Source of the DNA: Hemerocallis citrina
Lineage: Eukaryota; Streptophyta; Magnoliopsida; Asparagales; Asphodelaceae
Direction of reading: 5' to 3'
Assembly: GCA_017893485.1 (NCBI GenBank)
Contig: CM030365.1
Span: 33,943,000-34,006,999, forward strand
DNA: 64,000 nucleotides
Part shown: one piece after another, positions 21,871 to 34,427 of the stretch
Position numbering within the stretch: the stretch's first letter is position 1
Layout: each line of letters starts with the position of its first letter
Translations under genes and position numbers: made by a program
Notes under the pieces: generated by a model
Database searches by the model: none
What the model was told of the DNA's origin: nothing
The model's input: only the letters and a program-made list of their open reading frames with translations

Positions 21871-24800
21871 CTACGTATTACCATTCATCGTTGTTTCGGA
21901 AATCACGTGGTTTCCATCCTCAAGATGTTTCCCGTTCATTTGGGTTCTCTGTCTCTGAGTTAAAATTGAAGAAATACAATTGAAATAAGTCAGTTTTTCC
22001 ATCTGTGGAAAGAAATAAATGTAAAGATCATGTTCAGTGGTAATCTTAATCTGAAAGCAAAGTCCTCTACTAAACAACAATGAACTTATGACAAAATGTA
22101 TAAATTTCAGTTTACCAACCCAATCAGCAGCATCACCAGAATTCCCGTTCATCAGCTTATGGAGTTCCCCTTTGTTTTTATCTTTTTCTTTGCTGCTCAG
22201 GGGCAACAATGGAACAGCACTGATAGTCCGATCTGGCATTTCTGTAAGAAAGAGAAGGAAAATGAAAACTTGAGAAAAAGATGTTTCCACTTGTCTGTAG
22301 TCTAATACATTTTTCTTTTATACTAAAGCTCCCCAAGCCTATGCACTTTTGTATATTCTACTTCTTCCTAGTTGATCAGTATCAACTAACCATAGTTATT
22401 GCAAGAACAAACGAAATCTACTTCTAGGCAATTCATGTATTTGTTTGGAAGGATACATTACATTGATTTGAGGGCAAACCAAATATAATACTTTTATATG
22501 ACTTCAGAGTTGAAAATTGAAGACAAGCAAAATATAAGAAAATAAGTGCACAAACCTGGCAGTTTTCTGTCAACAAAATATACCACCAAATTTACAGTGT
22601 ACCTGGATTGAAGAACAAGGCGAGTGATCAAAATCAACAGCCCTCAAAATTAACAGCCCATCCAAATTAGATTATATGATTTAAAACATTATGAGAGGTT
22701 AACTACCATGCAACGACAACATCCACTGTATAATGCTTGCGAGAAGCAACTATAAGCAAACTCTGAATAAGAGCCAACAGCCAAGCAAGAGCCTTGACGA
22801 ACCTGCACATAATTTAGAGCTTAAGATACTGAGAAGAATCAAACGCTGGATTTTGTAAATAATGTCAGAGAAGCTGATCCAAACATGATTAACTTGGTTA
22901 AATCTTTTTTGAAAGAAAGGTTACCTCTTGGAACCATATTTATGGTAAGTACGCACAAAGACGAGAGTGAATATCATGTGGGATGAAAATATCAGATCAC
23001 CACAACCATATAGGATTCCTCTAGGAACTGCAAACAAAACAACCTAAATGAGCATTCAACGTTTTAAAGAATTTTTAAACAATACACTTCACAAGTGAAA
23101 TCAAAATGATAATCCTTACAATTTAAGAGAAGCACTTCAAATATGTTGTTTGGGGGAGGCAAAGTTGCAAACTTAGAGCCCTGAAATGGAAGGATAGTAT
23201 CAACAGCTGTGTTCTTAAAATAGGAAGAGCTATAGTTCATTCCATTTTAATAACAAACTATTAGCTCATGTGACATAAGCTAAATATATACAAATAATGA
23301 GTTCATTGAAGAAACTATTCATAAAGACTGTTACCTCTCGACAGTGATAGTTAGGACCAGGAAGTTGAGTTGAATAAAATGTAATGATCCGTAGAAACTG
23401 GGAAGCCTGCAGGAATATCTTTAATTGCAGATCAAAGAATTACAAACCACCTATGGGAACTATGGTATCTAGTATCACGAAACTTACAACTAAAAACGCC
23501 AACACTCGAGGCCAGAGAAGAACTGTGTAGAAGCGTTTGCTCTGATAAATGAATGGATGAAATGTCCACTGTAGAAGGAAAGACATGTCAACACTCAAAT
23601 AAATAACATAGATGATAGATTGATGGAGGATGCTATGCTAATGTGTAGAAGCTGTTACTCTTAATCAACAGTAGTTAAATACCAGGATCACATATGAGAC
23701 CTTCATATCAAAACATAGCTAAGGATGCAATGTAATACAGACCATGCATAATGATGAATAAGAACAAATGTTGTTCTTTAGTGAGAAAATGGATAAAACA
23801 TACAAGTCTTGTGAAGGAAAATAATAGCAAAATAGATGACATATTAAATAAATGACCACACCAAGCAAAACCGCAAGCAAAGAAAAGAAAATTGTATCCT
23901 TACTAGAATATTTATCTCGACTCCTGGAAGATATTACCAAGAGTAACAATATTTAATGGAAAAGTAATTTTTCTATTTACTGCAAAGATTCGTAGCGTAC
24001 TGGCAAATTACAATACCAAATATTACCAATTCAACAAGTCGAAAGACTCATTCACATGTACACTGGTCAGCAATATTTTACCATGAGTATGACGAAAATA
24101 AAGTAAATGGCAAAGAAATGTCAAGTTCAGCTTGAAATCCATTCTTATGGTCTATGTAGATTTGCTCACAATTTACAGTTTTTTCTAGGAATGGCACTTA
24201 TCTAATAACGTCTACCAAGTAGAAAATACAATGTAGAAATTAGCGATGAAGCATAATGTAGCACTCAAGCTACCAACCAATAGCGCAAAGTGTAAATAGT
24301 GTGATGCATAGCGAAAGATATGAAGATTTTTTTTTAAATAACAATAAAGAAACAATTATCTAAAAATTCTTATAAATTCCAAATAACTTCCTCAAATAGA
24401 GAAAAATATTTGAAGGCTAAAAAATGATAAATATTCACCAAAATCAGACTTCAATGTTCAAGAATGAAGACTTCAAGTTACAAGGCCTAAGAACACACAT
24501 AAAAGCGAATACAAAATAAAATTCCTTAGTTAAATTAGCTTTTTCTCACTAATCTAATTTTTCTACATGTGAACTGAAAAATTGAAATTATGAAAGACTG
24601 AAATCATGAAAAATAGCATGAAATCGAAAAAATGAAATTATGAAAACTGAAAGATTGAAATTATGAAAAAGATAAAACTACAAAAGAAAGCATGAAATCG
24701 AAAAAAGAGAAAGAGATAACATAAAAAACAGAGATTCAATTGAATAAGAGAAACAAAAATAGAGGGGAAGGAGAGAGGTAATGAGAGATTTGCTGGTAAT

Positions 24801-27800
24801 GGAGCCCTAGTCGCCGAAAACTAGAGTCCGTCTCCACTACTTGAGGAAACTGGACTCATCGCAACGGATTGGGTGCCTTAGTCGCAAGAAAACATGAAGA
24901 ATTAATAAGAAAATAAAGGATTTTTGTCGCGTATGTCTACAAGTCACCTTTTTTCCCCAATTAAACTAAAGTGTATGTCCGTACGCATGCTATTTAAGTT
25001 ACACTATTGTGCGAAATAGCGTGTGTCAAGAGCTACTAGGAAATAGGTCATGTACGTGTGTTCGTAGCGGAGGGGCTAGCAAGCTATTTCGAGCTCCACA
25101 TCGAGCTATTTTATATATTGACGTCTACCTTCTTCTAGAGAATGTTCCTTGTATCTATTACATAAAGCATAAAGCTGAATTGTCTACAAGTGGATTGCCG
25201 CTAATCCAATCCATATAACCCATTGTGAATGGGTCAGATGGTAAGGCTCAGTTTAGACCAAGACAGTTTTAGTTTAAGAAGGTAAGTAGAAAATTAAGTA
25301 CTTCGGACGAATGGGAGTTGAACCTACATGCAGCTCCAAGGCACACCATCTAATTTATTGAATTGAACATGTCAGACGTGGGGTTCAGTTTGGATCAAGA
25401 AAATGTTAGTTCAAGCAGGAATACAGAAAATTAAATAATTCCGTTGAAAGGGAGTTGAACATACATGCAGCCCTAAGCCCACACAACAACAACTTGTCAA
25501 ATTTGAAATCTAAACAGGTTTTCTGGGTCAAACTTGTCCATACGTCAACTCCAACATAACCGGTTTATTATGCAGGATCATATCAATTTGCCCATCCTAT
25601 TTATTGATATTTGTCACAGATTTTGGATTGAGATAACCCTGCTTTGTTATAAAATGCCCGATGAGAGCGAGGAAGAACATCGACTAAAAGATAAAATAAC
25701 AACTTCAAGTTAGTTGAACATGTGCAATACTTCATATGTTCCTATGTGAGAAGTAAATACACAAAAGTTGAACCATTTCTAATACAGAGGGGTTAAAGAA
25801 GTTAGTTGAACATGTGCAATATTTCATAAGTTCCTCAGTGAGACACAGCAAGGACAAACACCATTTGTAGTAAATTAACCATTGTCCAGATTAAACACTT
25901 GGGCCATTTCAAATATCACACAAGCAAAAATAATTTATAGATAATTCAGTGATTCACTTCAAAACCGTCTTTACAAATTAATTATTCATCAGCATTTTTG
26001 AAAAATCACTTTTTCTTCTTTTTTTTGACTTCAACAGAAATCACCCATATAGAGATCATGATTTTGATCTGCTATTTGCCAAAACATATTGAAGAAATCC
26101 AAGATTAGCCGTCTAGACATCGAAGAACTTTGGCCCCCAATTTGTAAAATGTAACTGCAATGTGCTTTTTCCCTCATATTTTCTGGCTATGAAAATGTTA
26201 AATATTTGGATCTAAGTGATGAATGAAAAGCATTGTTTTCGACTAATTCGGATTAGAGGGGGGAATACTTTCACTTACTCACTCCCCTCTCTAATAATGG
26301 ATAAAGCAGCGATCTCAGTCGCAAAAGATAATGAAAGTCTTGCACGATAGAAAAGAGAAAGTTGCACAATAGAAAAGATATATCAACAGAATTAGCAAGA
26401 CAGTAAAATTTCACTAATCAAGGCAGTGTTGTTGTTGCCAAGTGACTTTGAAAATTATTGATCACGATAATTCATGAGTAATTCATTTAATTTAAAATTA
26501 AATTATAATAGTCGTAGTGAATTATTTTGAAAAGGTCAAGGGTATTTTGGGACTGTAAAGTTATAGTGAATCATTCCAGGGAATATTTGTACCGAACAGA
26601 TGACTGGAGGATAGCGAATCAAGGTCTGCTATCACAAATTTAAATGAGGAAAGACAGAATCATAATTAACAAACGATAAAGGAACATACCAATAGAAACG
26701 AGAAAAATATCACTGAGAAAACACTCTCACTAATGTAACCTCTTTCCGCTCCAAGTTCCTATACATAAAAGGATATGACAAAGCAACCTGTCAGCTCGAA
26801 TGCTAAAATAGGTCTATATGAAATTGCATATGTAACCTATCAGTAGCTCGATTTTTTGATAAATTTGTCAGTATCAGAAAAAGAAAGTAAAGTATAACAG
26901 ATACATACCGGAAGAACCATAAACCCAAGATCTTGAAGGACCGGTCCGGGTCGATGTAAATAGTGAACACCTCGAGCAGCCACACCATGAATGTACTGAG
27001 AACAGAAAGAATAGAAGCATATATTTCTAAATTATTTTAGATCATGTTCAGCAAAAAAAAAAATTAAGAAAATCACCAAGAACATCAGCTGCATCCGACG
27101 GAACCGGGACCTATTTTCCTGGACCCCTCGGACATGCCGGGTATTTCAGAGGAACTGATCGCGCACAAGTTGAGCGTCAATCCAGACTCCAAACCAGTGA
27201 AGCAGAAATGCCAGAGAGACAGCAAGCTGAGAAAGAGGAAGTCGACAAACTTCTCGCCGCCTGATTTATCCAGGAGGTCAACTACCCAGAATGGTTAGCA
27301 AACGTCGTGATGGTGAAGGTGGCAACCGACAAATGGAGGATCTGTATCGATTTCACGAATCTCAGCAAAGCATGCCCAAAGGACTTTCCCTCTTCTAAGT
27401 ATTGACGCTCTGACTGACGCCACATCTAGACACGAACTCCTGAGCTTCATAGACACATTCTCCGGATACAACCAAATCAGGATATTCTCTCTCGATATCC
27501 CGAAGACATCTTTCATCACATACCAGGGTCTCTACTGCTACCGGGTTATGTCCTTCGACATGAAGAATGCGGGAGCCACCTATCGGAGGTTGGTGAACAA
27601 GGTCTTCAAAGAACAAATTGGTCAGAATATGAAAGTATATGTCAATGACATGCTCGTTAAAATCTCAATTGCAAAGACCACGTGAGGGACCTTGAAGAGG
27701 CCTTCACTGTCCTAAGAAGGAACATGAGGCTAAACCCGTTGAAGTGCGCCTGCGGAATGACCTCAGAAAAATTCCTTGGCTTCATCGTTAGCCAACGAGG

Positions 27801-30800
27801 GATTGAGGTGAATCCAGAGAAGATACAAGCTATCCTCGACATGACGCCGCCCACGAACGTAAAAGAAATTCAGAAGCTTACGAGCCGGTTGGCTGCAATC
27901 GGAAATTTTCTCTCGAAATTCGGGGAGAAGTCTCTTTCCTTTCTTCAAATCCCTCAGGGGGGGCGAAAAACTTCGAATGGGAAAAGCCCCAGTAACAGGC
28001 CTTCACACAGTTGAAGGAATATCTCGCTAATTCTCCTCTCCTAAGCAAGCCCAAGCCGGACGAAGTCTTCTACCTGTACTTGGCGTCATCCGAGCATACC
28101 CTCAGTGCAGTTTTAGTCCGAAAGGAATAGGGGGTTTAGAAGCTCAACTACTACGTAAGCAAGGTGCTTCACGACGCCGAGCTCTGGTACTCAAAGATAG
28201 AGAAGATAGCTTCCGCCCCGGTCATGGTGGCGGTGCGAAAGCTTTTTCCCTTACTTCTAGGCTCACTCCAATCAAGTCCTCACAGACCAACCACTGAAGC
28301 AAATCCTGAACAAACCTAAGAACTCCATGTGGCTGATCAGGTGATCCATCGAGCCGAGCCAACACGATATCAGCTATAAGCCGAGGACCGCCATCAAGGA
28401 CAGGCATTGGCCGAGTTCCTAACTGACTGCACCATCACACAGGTGTCCGAGGTTCAAAAGGAACCGCCAACATGGATGCTTTATGTGGACAGCTCCTCTT
28501 GCGAAGAAGGAAGTGGAGCGGGAGTAATACTGCAGGGTTTGGACAGCTTCGCCACTCAGTAATCCTTATGCCTAAATTTTTGGGCATCCAATAACGAGGC
28601 CGAGTATGAAACTCTGATCACTGGACTCCTCCTAGCCACAAAGCCGGGGCACAGCAGGTCAGGGCCTTCAGCGATTCTCAACTGGTGGTCAACCAAGTCT
28701 CCGGAGAAAACAAAGCACGACGCCAACATGGTTCAATACCTAGCCCACGTCAAAGGGCTCTTGGCAAACTTCGAAGAGGCTTCGTCGTCCGAATCGCTCG
28801 AAAAGAGAACCAGGCCAACACATTGTCTAAGCTGGAGTCATCTTCTTTTGAGGGTCTTAACCGAACGGTGCTCGTAGAGGTCTTTGTCCGACCAAGTATA
28901 GAGAAGAGAGATGCTCAGACCCTTTGTGCCGAACCCAAACCACAATCTGCAACCTGGACAGATCCAATCTTAAGTTTTCTAGAAAAGGGACTTACCTCAG
29001 GACCCATTAGAAGTGCAAAAGATTCGAGCAAGAGCGGAAAGATTCATGCTCGTCGAATGGGTATTGTTCAAACGGTCCTACACCATGGCAGACGGACGAC
29101 CATACCTTTAATGCCTGTCTCCCATGGAAGCCCAATATGCCCTGGAAGAGATGCAAGGGGGAGTTGGTAGTTGTCACATGAGAAGCATGGCGCTTGCAAG
29201 GAAGATTCTCAACTATGGGTACTACTGGCCTACCTTGTTACAGGACACTCAGGAGCTCATCCGAAAATGTGGCCCATGCCAGAGGTTCTTCTCCATCAAA
29301 CATGCCCCCCAAACCGAGCTCAAGTCGCTGTCGAGCCCAACCCCCTTTGCCATCTGGGGGATGGGCTTGGTTGGACCCTTCCCTAAAGCAATGGATCAAC
29401 GACGCTTCCTCATTGTTGCCATAAACTATTTCACGAAGTGGGTTGAGGCCGAACCACTAGTCACAATAACTGAGCATCAAGCCCAGCAGTTTGTTTGAAA
29501 ACATATTGTTTACTGATTTGGGATTTCCCGAAACGTAATCACCGACAATGGTACTCAGTTCGCCGGCAAGAGCTTGCGAAAGTTCTGCACAGACCTGGGA
29601 ATCCAACAGAGGTTCTCGTCTATCTCGCACCCCAATGCAATGGCCAGACAGAAAACGCTAATCGCCATAATCTGGACGATTTCAAGAAGCGGCTGGATGA
29701 GTCCCCAAGGGATTGTGGGTTGAAGAACTCTCCAATGTGCTCTAGTCATACACGACGACCAAGAGAATTCCGACAGGAGAATCGTCATTCAACCTCTCGT
29801 TCAGAACCGAGGCTGTGATCCCCTGGAGATCAGACTTCCTTCTCCCCGAATAATGAGCTTCAAAACTCCGACGACCTCTGAGCCAACCTGGACATCCTCG
29901 AGGAGGTATGAAAAAAGTCGATTGTTAAAAGGAACATCTAATAGTAGAGGAACTTCAAGGAAGGAGACTTAGTCCTGAGAAAACTTCAAAATTTTGAACC
30001 CAATAAGAAGGGAAAGCTCGCCCCAAACTAAGAAGACTCATACAAAGTCTCCAAAGTGGTTCGCACGGGAACTTACCGACTTGAAGACCTAGGGGGTTTA
30101 TTTATTTTCTCCCCAATTCTATTTCTAATCCCCAATCCCTAATTCTAATCGTCCAATCCAGTCTCTACTACCTCCATCTCCAACAACCTAAGCAGTTAAA
30201 ATCCCCGATTACGTCCGATTAATCTTCGATTAATCGCTAATAGGAGGCTAAGCGATTATTTTTTTAGCGATTTATAATATTTCAATAGTTAGCAATTTAA
30301 TCGGGAATAATCGACCGATTAGTGGTCAATCGGCCGATTTTAAGTGGCCGATTAACCGATTAAATCTCCTCTAATTTTCATGCTCGTTTGCATTATTTGG
30401 GCTCAATCCGGCCCAAATCCAAAATCCAAATTCAAACCCCTTCTGGTCCTCGCGCAAACCCAAACCCGACATATCGCCGTTCTTTTCTTCCTCGTGCAAA
30501 CCCAAACTCAAACTGATTATCTTCAAACCCAAATCCAAACTAATTCTCTTCTTCTTTCTCGAGCAAACCTAAATCTGATCCGTCGTCGCTCCCCCTGTAC
30601 CGTCGCATATTTGACCCGGCCCACATCTGCACCTCCTCCTCTTGTTGCTCGCACTGCTCCTTCCCGATAGTTTTTGTTTGATGGAACCGACCAACAAACC
30701 CGACCAGACCCACATCCAGAATCCAAACTCAGCTCAAACCAAGTATTTTTTTTTCTATAACAATTTGTTCCTATTTGATAATCTCATAATAGTTTTATGT

Positions 30801-32719
30801 TAGATTTAGGATTGCTACATAATGAGGATATATCTTTTTTAATTATATATGTAACGATTTTTTCGATTTAATCCCCGATTATTTTCCGATTAACCGATTA
30901 ATCATTAATCGCTTGTAGACCAATTAGTTCCAAAAACCGATTTTAACTGCCTAGCCGACAACAACCCTGCCCGACAGTCACTCCGTCGACTTCGACTCCA
31001 TTCAAACCAACCAACCCAAGTATTCCAATCACCTCACCTCCCGAGTCCCTACTCCCGAACCCGTCAATTCCGCTTGACTGTTTGTTGTAGCTGCTTGCTT
31101 GTTGTTTTGCATTGTAGCCGTTGGCCCGACTACCAAGAATCGACCAACACCAACCAACTGGTAGCTATTTCTTTCCCTCTTTTACTTTAAATGAGTCATA
31201 ATTGATTGATTATTTGATTGTTGTAGACTTATAGAGTTGTAGTAGTCGTCTTGTAGAGTTGTAGACTTACAGTACTGTAAAACTGTAGAACCCTAGAAGC
31301 TAGGTTTCAAATTGATTGATTGATTGTTATGAGTTGCGAGTTGTGCGTCTCAAGCTAGGGTTTCGTTGTTTTGAATTAATGTTTATTCTTAACTTGTGTT
31401 TTAAGGGCTTAATTTGGTAGATTTGGGCTTAATTGAATAAATTAGTATTTTTGTTAGTTGAAATTTGATAGATTTGGACTTAATTAAAAATTTGTTTATT
31501 CTTTCAAGTTTATCATGCCTAGAAAGTATCGATCTGGAGGGTCGAGAAACAAGATGATGATAAATTTATACAATCTCAGATCGATGCTTTTGATAAGTAT
31601 CTTACCAACAAACCTATAAAGAATGACAGTCACTTGCTTCAAGAAATGCAAAAAGAAGTCATACTCTATTGTAATAATAAAATATCGTATTTTTCCTTGA
31701 ACAATGTGCATATATATATATATATATATACTAGGTTTGCCCGTTGACACGTGCCTACGGCACGTCTTCGAAACGGTGCACTTTGTTTGTTCATAGAAAA
31801 TAGTTTTGGAGGTCCAGCAAATTAATTGAAGTAGTAAATACATTATATAAGAAACTTTTCGGGATTTAGCAAAAAACATATTATATGATTTTTTTGATTT
31901 TTTAAATTATTTTTAAAGTTTTTAATATTTTAATTTTTTTAGTTTTTAAGCTTTTAATTGAGAGAGAGAGAGAGAAAGAAATAATGAAATAAATATAGGA
32001 GTTGTTATGGATGGGAGATTTGAATTTGAGTTTTGGGGGGGAACTTTTGGGAGGAAAAATATGTTTTGTGAAATTAGATCTGGGCCTTTAATTTTTGGGG
32101 GATTGAAGGAGAGCCACTTGATAGCTTTCTTTGTGTTTTATTATATAGATAGGTTTTTTCAAAATTGTGACAAAATTACCACCAAAAAAATTTACCAATT
32201 TCTTTTTTTTTTTTAAATTATGTTTGGGGGCCATTTTGGGAGTTCACTCGGTCGCCCGTGAACTCAGGCCAGCCAGGCACTTACGATATAGTGATGTTTT
32301 CATCATAATAAATCAAGTAAAAATAAACTTCCAGTAACCAATGAACTCAAATTAATTCCTAAATATATACACATTACCGCACAAAATCAAAGTAAACCCA
32401 ATCAATTCGTTACTACTATTAGTAGAATTTTTTTAAAAATTAAATGAATTAATACCTGACAAATAAGCCCACCCAGCAGCAGTTTCCACTTCTCCGTAAG
32501 TAACTGCACTTCTACACCGATCTCTGCCACTATCCTCCTCCATAACTAACCAAGAAAAAAAATCCACAAATATCAGTTAAATCACAAACTAGACCTTAAA
32601 TCCCCAAATCCCCAAATCACAGACAAAAATCATGAGAATAAGAAAAAAAAATAGCAAACCTTAGACGCCTCCCTAGCAAGGTACATGGTAGCAATCATAT
32701 CAGCTTCACCCACTCCCAT
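21871..32719 (-). CDS. IPCS: phosphatidylinositol:ceramide inositolphosphotransferase (IPC synthase)
   Basis: Transfers phosphoinositol from phosphatidylinositol to ceramide in Golgi-type membranes, the committed step of plant inositol-sphingolipid synthesis. Twelve exons (high to low): 32719-32660, 32545-32456, 26995-26909, 26758-26690, 23568-23488, 23406-23335, 23180-23120, 23027-22925, 22802-22707, 22602-22556, 22241-22120, 21954-21871. All introns are GT-AG and phases agree, giving 323 residues against about 305 in Arabidopsis. Landmarks: [12 protein letters not shown] (51-62), [21 protein letters not shown] (182-190) and [10 protein letters not shown] (231-240); the catalytic triad would be His190, His231, Asp235. 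The polar tail ends MNGNT. The start ATG at 32719 (MGVGEAD) is the first in frame; family members more often begin at the Met of MYLAREASK, residue 12. Intron 2 is 5.5 kb with transposon debris. Confidence 0.93.
23569..26689 (-). other. IPCS intron 4
   Basis: 3.1 kb with no recognised gene. It contains purine-rich ATGAAA/TTGAAA low-complexity sequence (24560-24760), a duplicated block at 25243-25464, and short inverted words near 26245-26300. Small ORFs inside are not supported. Confidence 0.6.
25243..25464. repeat. imperfect direct duplication in IPCS intron 4
   Basis: Two copies of about 85 bp (CAGTTTAGACCAAGACAG vs CAGTTTGGATCAAGAAAA, each followed by AGAAAATTAA and GGGAGTTGAAC) spaced about 140 bp apart. 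Confidence 0.6.
27084..30089 (+). pseudogene. Ty3/Gypsy Tat-lineage pol remnant in IPCS intron 2
   Basis: Antisense to IPCS. In order: linker with [17 protein letters not shown] (27160), RT ([47 protein letters not shown] in place of YVDDML), a first RNase H (about 27960-28440), a second archaeal-type RNase H (28470-28850, [14 protein letters not shown]), and integrase (29120-30089, [16 protein letters not shown]-x2-[14 protein letters not shown], and a C-terminal [22 protein letters not shown] end). Two RNase H domains mark the Tat lineage. Stops and frameshifts are frequent. No LTR, primer site or gag is seen at either edge. It covers the same pol region as the element at 50345-61945. Confidence 0.85.
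30189..30953. mobile_element. hAT-like non-autonomous element with CGATTAATCG arrays
   Basis: Left end TAAGCAGTTAAAATC and right end GATTTTAACTGCCTA are inverted repeats. Subterminal regions (30200-30370 and 30855-30945) are full of CGATTAATCGG words. CAACAACC occurs just before the left end (30181-30188) and again at 30959-30966, five bases beyond the right end, so the 8-bp duplication is probable but offset. The interior is CT- and CCCAAA-rich with no transposase. It lies in IPCS intron 2. Confidence 0.6.
31515..31690 (+). pseudogene. possible N-terminal scrap of a TTF/ZMYM-type hAT transposase
   Basis: ATG followed by [10 protein letters not shown] and, after a one-base shift, [16 protein letters not shown] and a further short stretch. 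Basic starts followed by an FIxSQxxAxDKF motif occur in plant zinc-finger MYM/TTF hAT-type proteins. The match is short and from memory of the family pattern, so this is tentative. Confidence 0.3.
31718..32165. repeat. possible short interspersed element
   Basis: Begins after an AT microsatellite with ACTAGGTTTGCCCGTTGAC and ends near TTATATAGATAGG, terminal wording I associate with a dispersed plant repeat. AG-rich core (31960-31985). No target duplication found. Confidence 0.35.
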
Positions 32720-32933
32720 ACCCCTCAAATCATCTCCACAAAACTAATCAATCCAACAAATAAAAAAATCGCTTTTTTTTTCCCTTTTTTTTTTTTCTTT
32801 CTTTGATAACAAAAGTAAAACGCCCTTTTCGATGATCTCCTATCAAACTCAAGATTCCAGAAACAGAATTCTAACCAAATCGAAACTTGTCTTTTTTCTC
32901 CTCTACCAACCAACTACTCTGTCGATGATGATC

Positions 32934-32942
32934 CTATTTAAG
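32934..32942 (-). promoter_or_regulatory. possible TATA box of IPCS
   Basis: Minus-strand CTTAAATAG about 215 bp before the start codon; the intervening 5' leader is T/C- and A-rich with long poly-T. No start site can be proved from sequence. Confidence 0.35.
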
Positions 32943-33099
32943 TCGTCGAAGGTGGGCCCCGCGGTGTGTTTAAGAACGCGGGATTGACACGGCCCTTCGA
33001 AGTCGACGGTTGACCGCCACCCCCTGTCTGCTGACGTGAGCGTCTCCGAAACGAATACTTGAATTGAATGAGAGAGAGGAAGCGAGCAAGAAAAAGGAC

Positions 33100-33796
33100 T
33101 ACTTTTATTGAGAAGGAGAGGACTAAAGAATTTTTTTTTTGTCGTAACAGGTCACCTTTTGAAAATATTTGCGATTATGGATCAGTTTCGAAACTATTAG
33201 CGTTCATGGACTGCTTTGTACCACGTCAGCAGTGGCCGCTATTTTCATTAGCGACCTTTTAATTTTGAAAGTCGTTAATGAAAATAATGGCGTATGTTTT
33301 AAAATATTTTGAATGTTTTGGTAATTGTCGCTATTCCTATTAGCGACCAAAAATATATGAAGTCGCTAATGGAATTAACGACCTTTAATGTGTATTTTAA
33401 CATTTAGCAAAACCTTTACACTTAACAAAATCTAGAAAGCTTTCACTCTCTGAAAAAATAACAATCAATTTATTTTTGAAACTGAGGTCACTATTCCGAA
33501 TAGCGACCTTAGTTGTACAAAAGTCGCTATTCGGAATAGAGGTCTTAGTTGTATTAAGGTCGCTATTCCGAATAAATGCCTTAATTGTGTGATTATTTTT
33601 CAAAATTTACAAAGAACATGAATATTGGTTTCCTACTGAGGTCGCTATTGCAAATAACGACCGAAGTATGCTGAGGTCCTAATAGCGATCTCAGTTTTAA
33701 AAAAAATCACAAGAGAGCAAAAGCTCTCTAGAAATCGTTAAGTGTCTCAATACATTCATTTGAGGTTACTAATCCAATTAGTCACCTCATATATAC
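33100..33796. repeat. array of GTCGCTATT / AATAGCGAC inverted repeats upstream of IPCS
   Basis: At least ten direct and inverted copies of a word like GTCGCTATTCGGAATAGCGA, spaced 20-60 bp. This is the texture of CACTA subterminal regions, but I found no CACTA terminus. It lies between the IPCS promoter and the Tat element. Confidence 0.6.
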
Positions 33797-34404
33797 TGAT
33801 ATAGCTGAAAATTTGATTAAATCAGGACCGTTCAAATTGGGTGCGAATCTTGAAGCCCTCAGGAGTAAAACGGTAATTTCCATCATAAACGGGTCTGAAA
33901 TTGGAGCCGGGTCTTTCTTCAAAGCTCAATAACCCAAAAACAGATTTGTCCTATTGGATGTGGGTGGCGGCCTGCTACAAACCATCCCAGATATTTAAAG
34001 AGTAATTAATATTCGTGATTATCTCTAAGAGGCGGTTTAAACCACCTCTCTTATCGTGAAACGAGTTAAAACTATACATCTTATCCAAAATCACCGGGAC
34101 ATAAAGATAAATGATTATCTCTAAGTTGTCTTGGAAGGCGGCTATAAATACTCCTCTCCCCCACCATAAAAAAAGGTAATCGATATTTTTTCCACAAATC
34201 GCTCTTTCATAATCTTTCTGATTACTGACTTGAGCATCGGAGGGTTCGTCACCGGGATCCATCCCGGTATATCGAACTTTTTGCAGATTAACTATAGCAG
34301 CGAGAAACAGTCAAACGCCTTCCAGAAGTCAACATGTTTGCCTTATTTGTTTCCAAAAGAATCCACAAATACATTTGTTTGCTCCCACACCAAAATCAGC
34401 AGCA
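33797..34404 (+). repeat. 5' LTR of Tat element (boundaries approximate)
   Basis: About 600 bp before the primer site, with a TATA box at 34143 and the downstream wording GACTTGAGCATCGGAGGG typical of Tat LTR ends. The exact first and last bases are not certain and the partner LTR is beyond the window. Confidence 0.6.
34143..34150 (+). promoter_or_regulatory. TATA box of Tat 5' LTR
   Basis: TATAAATA in a GC-balanced context, followed by CTCCTCTCCCCC. Confidence 0.6.
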
Positions 34405-34409
34405 AAAGA

Positions 34410-34427
34410 TTGGCACCGTCTGTGAGA
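34410..34427 (+). other. primer binding site of Tat element
   Basis: TTGGCACCGTCTGTGAGA resembles the TTGGCGCCGTCTGTGGGA primer site common in Tat/Athila elements. Confidence 0.7.
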
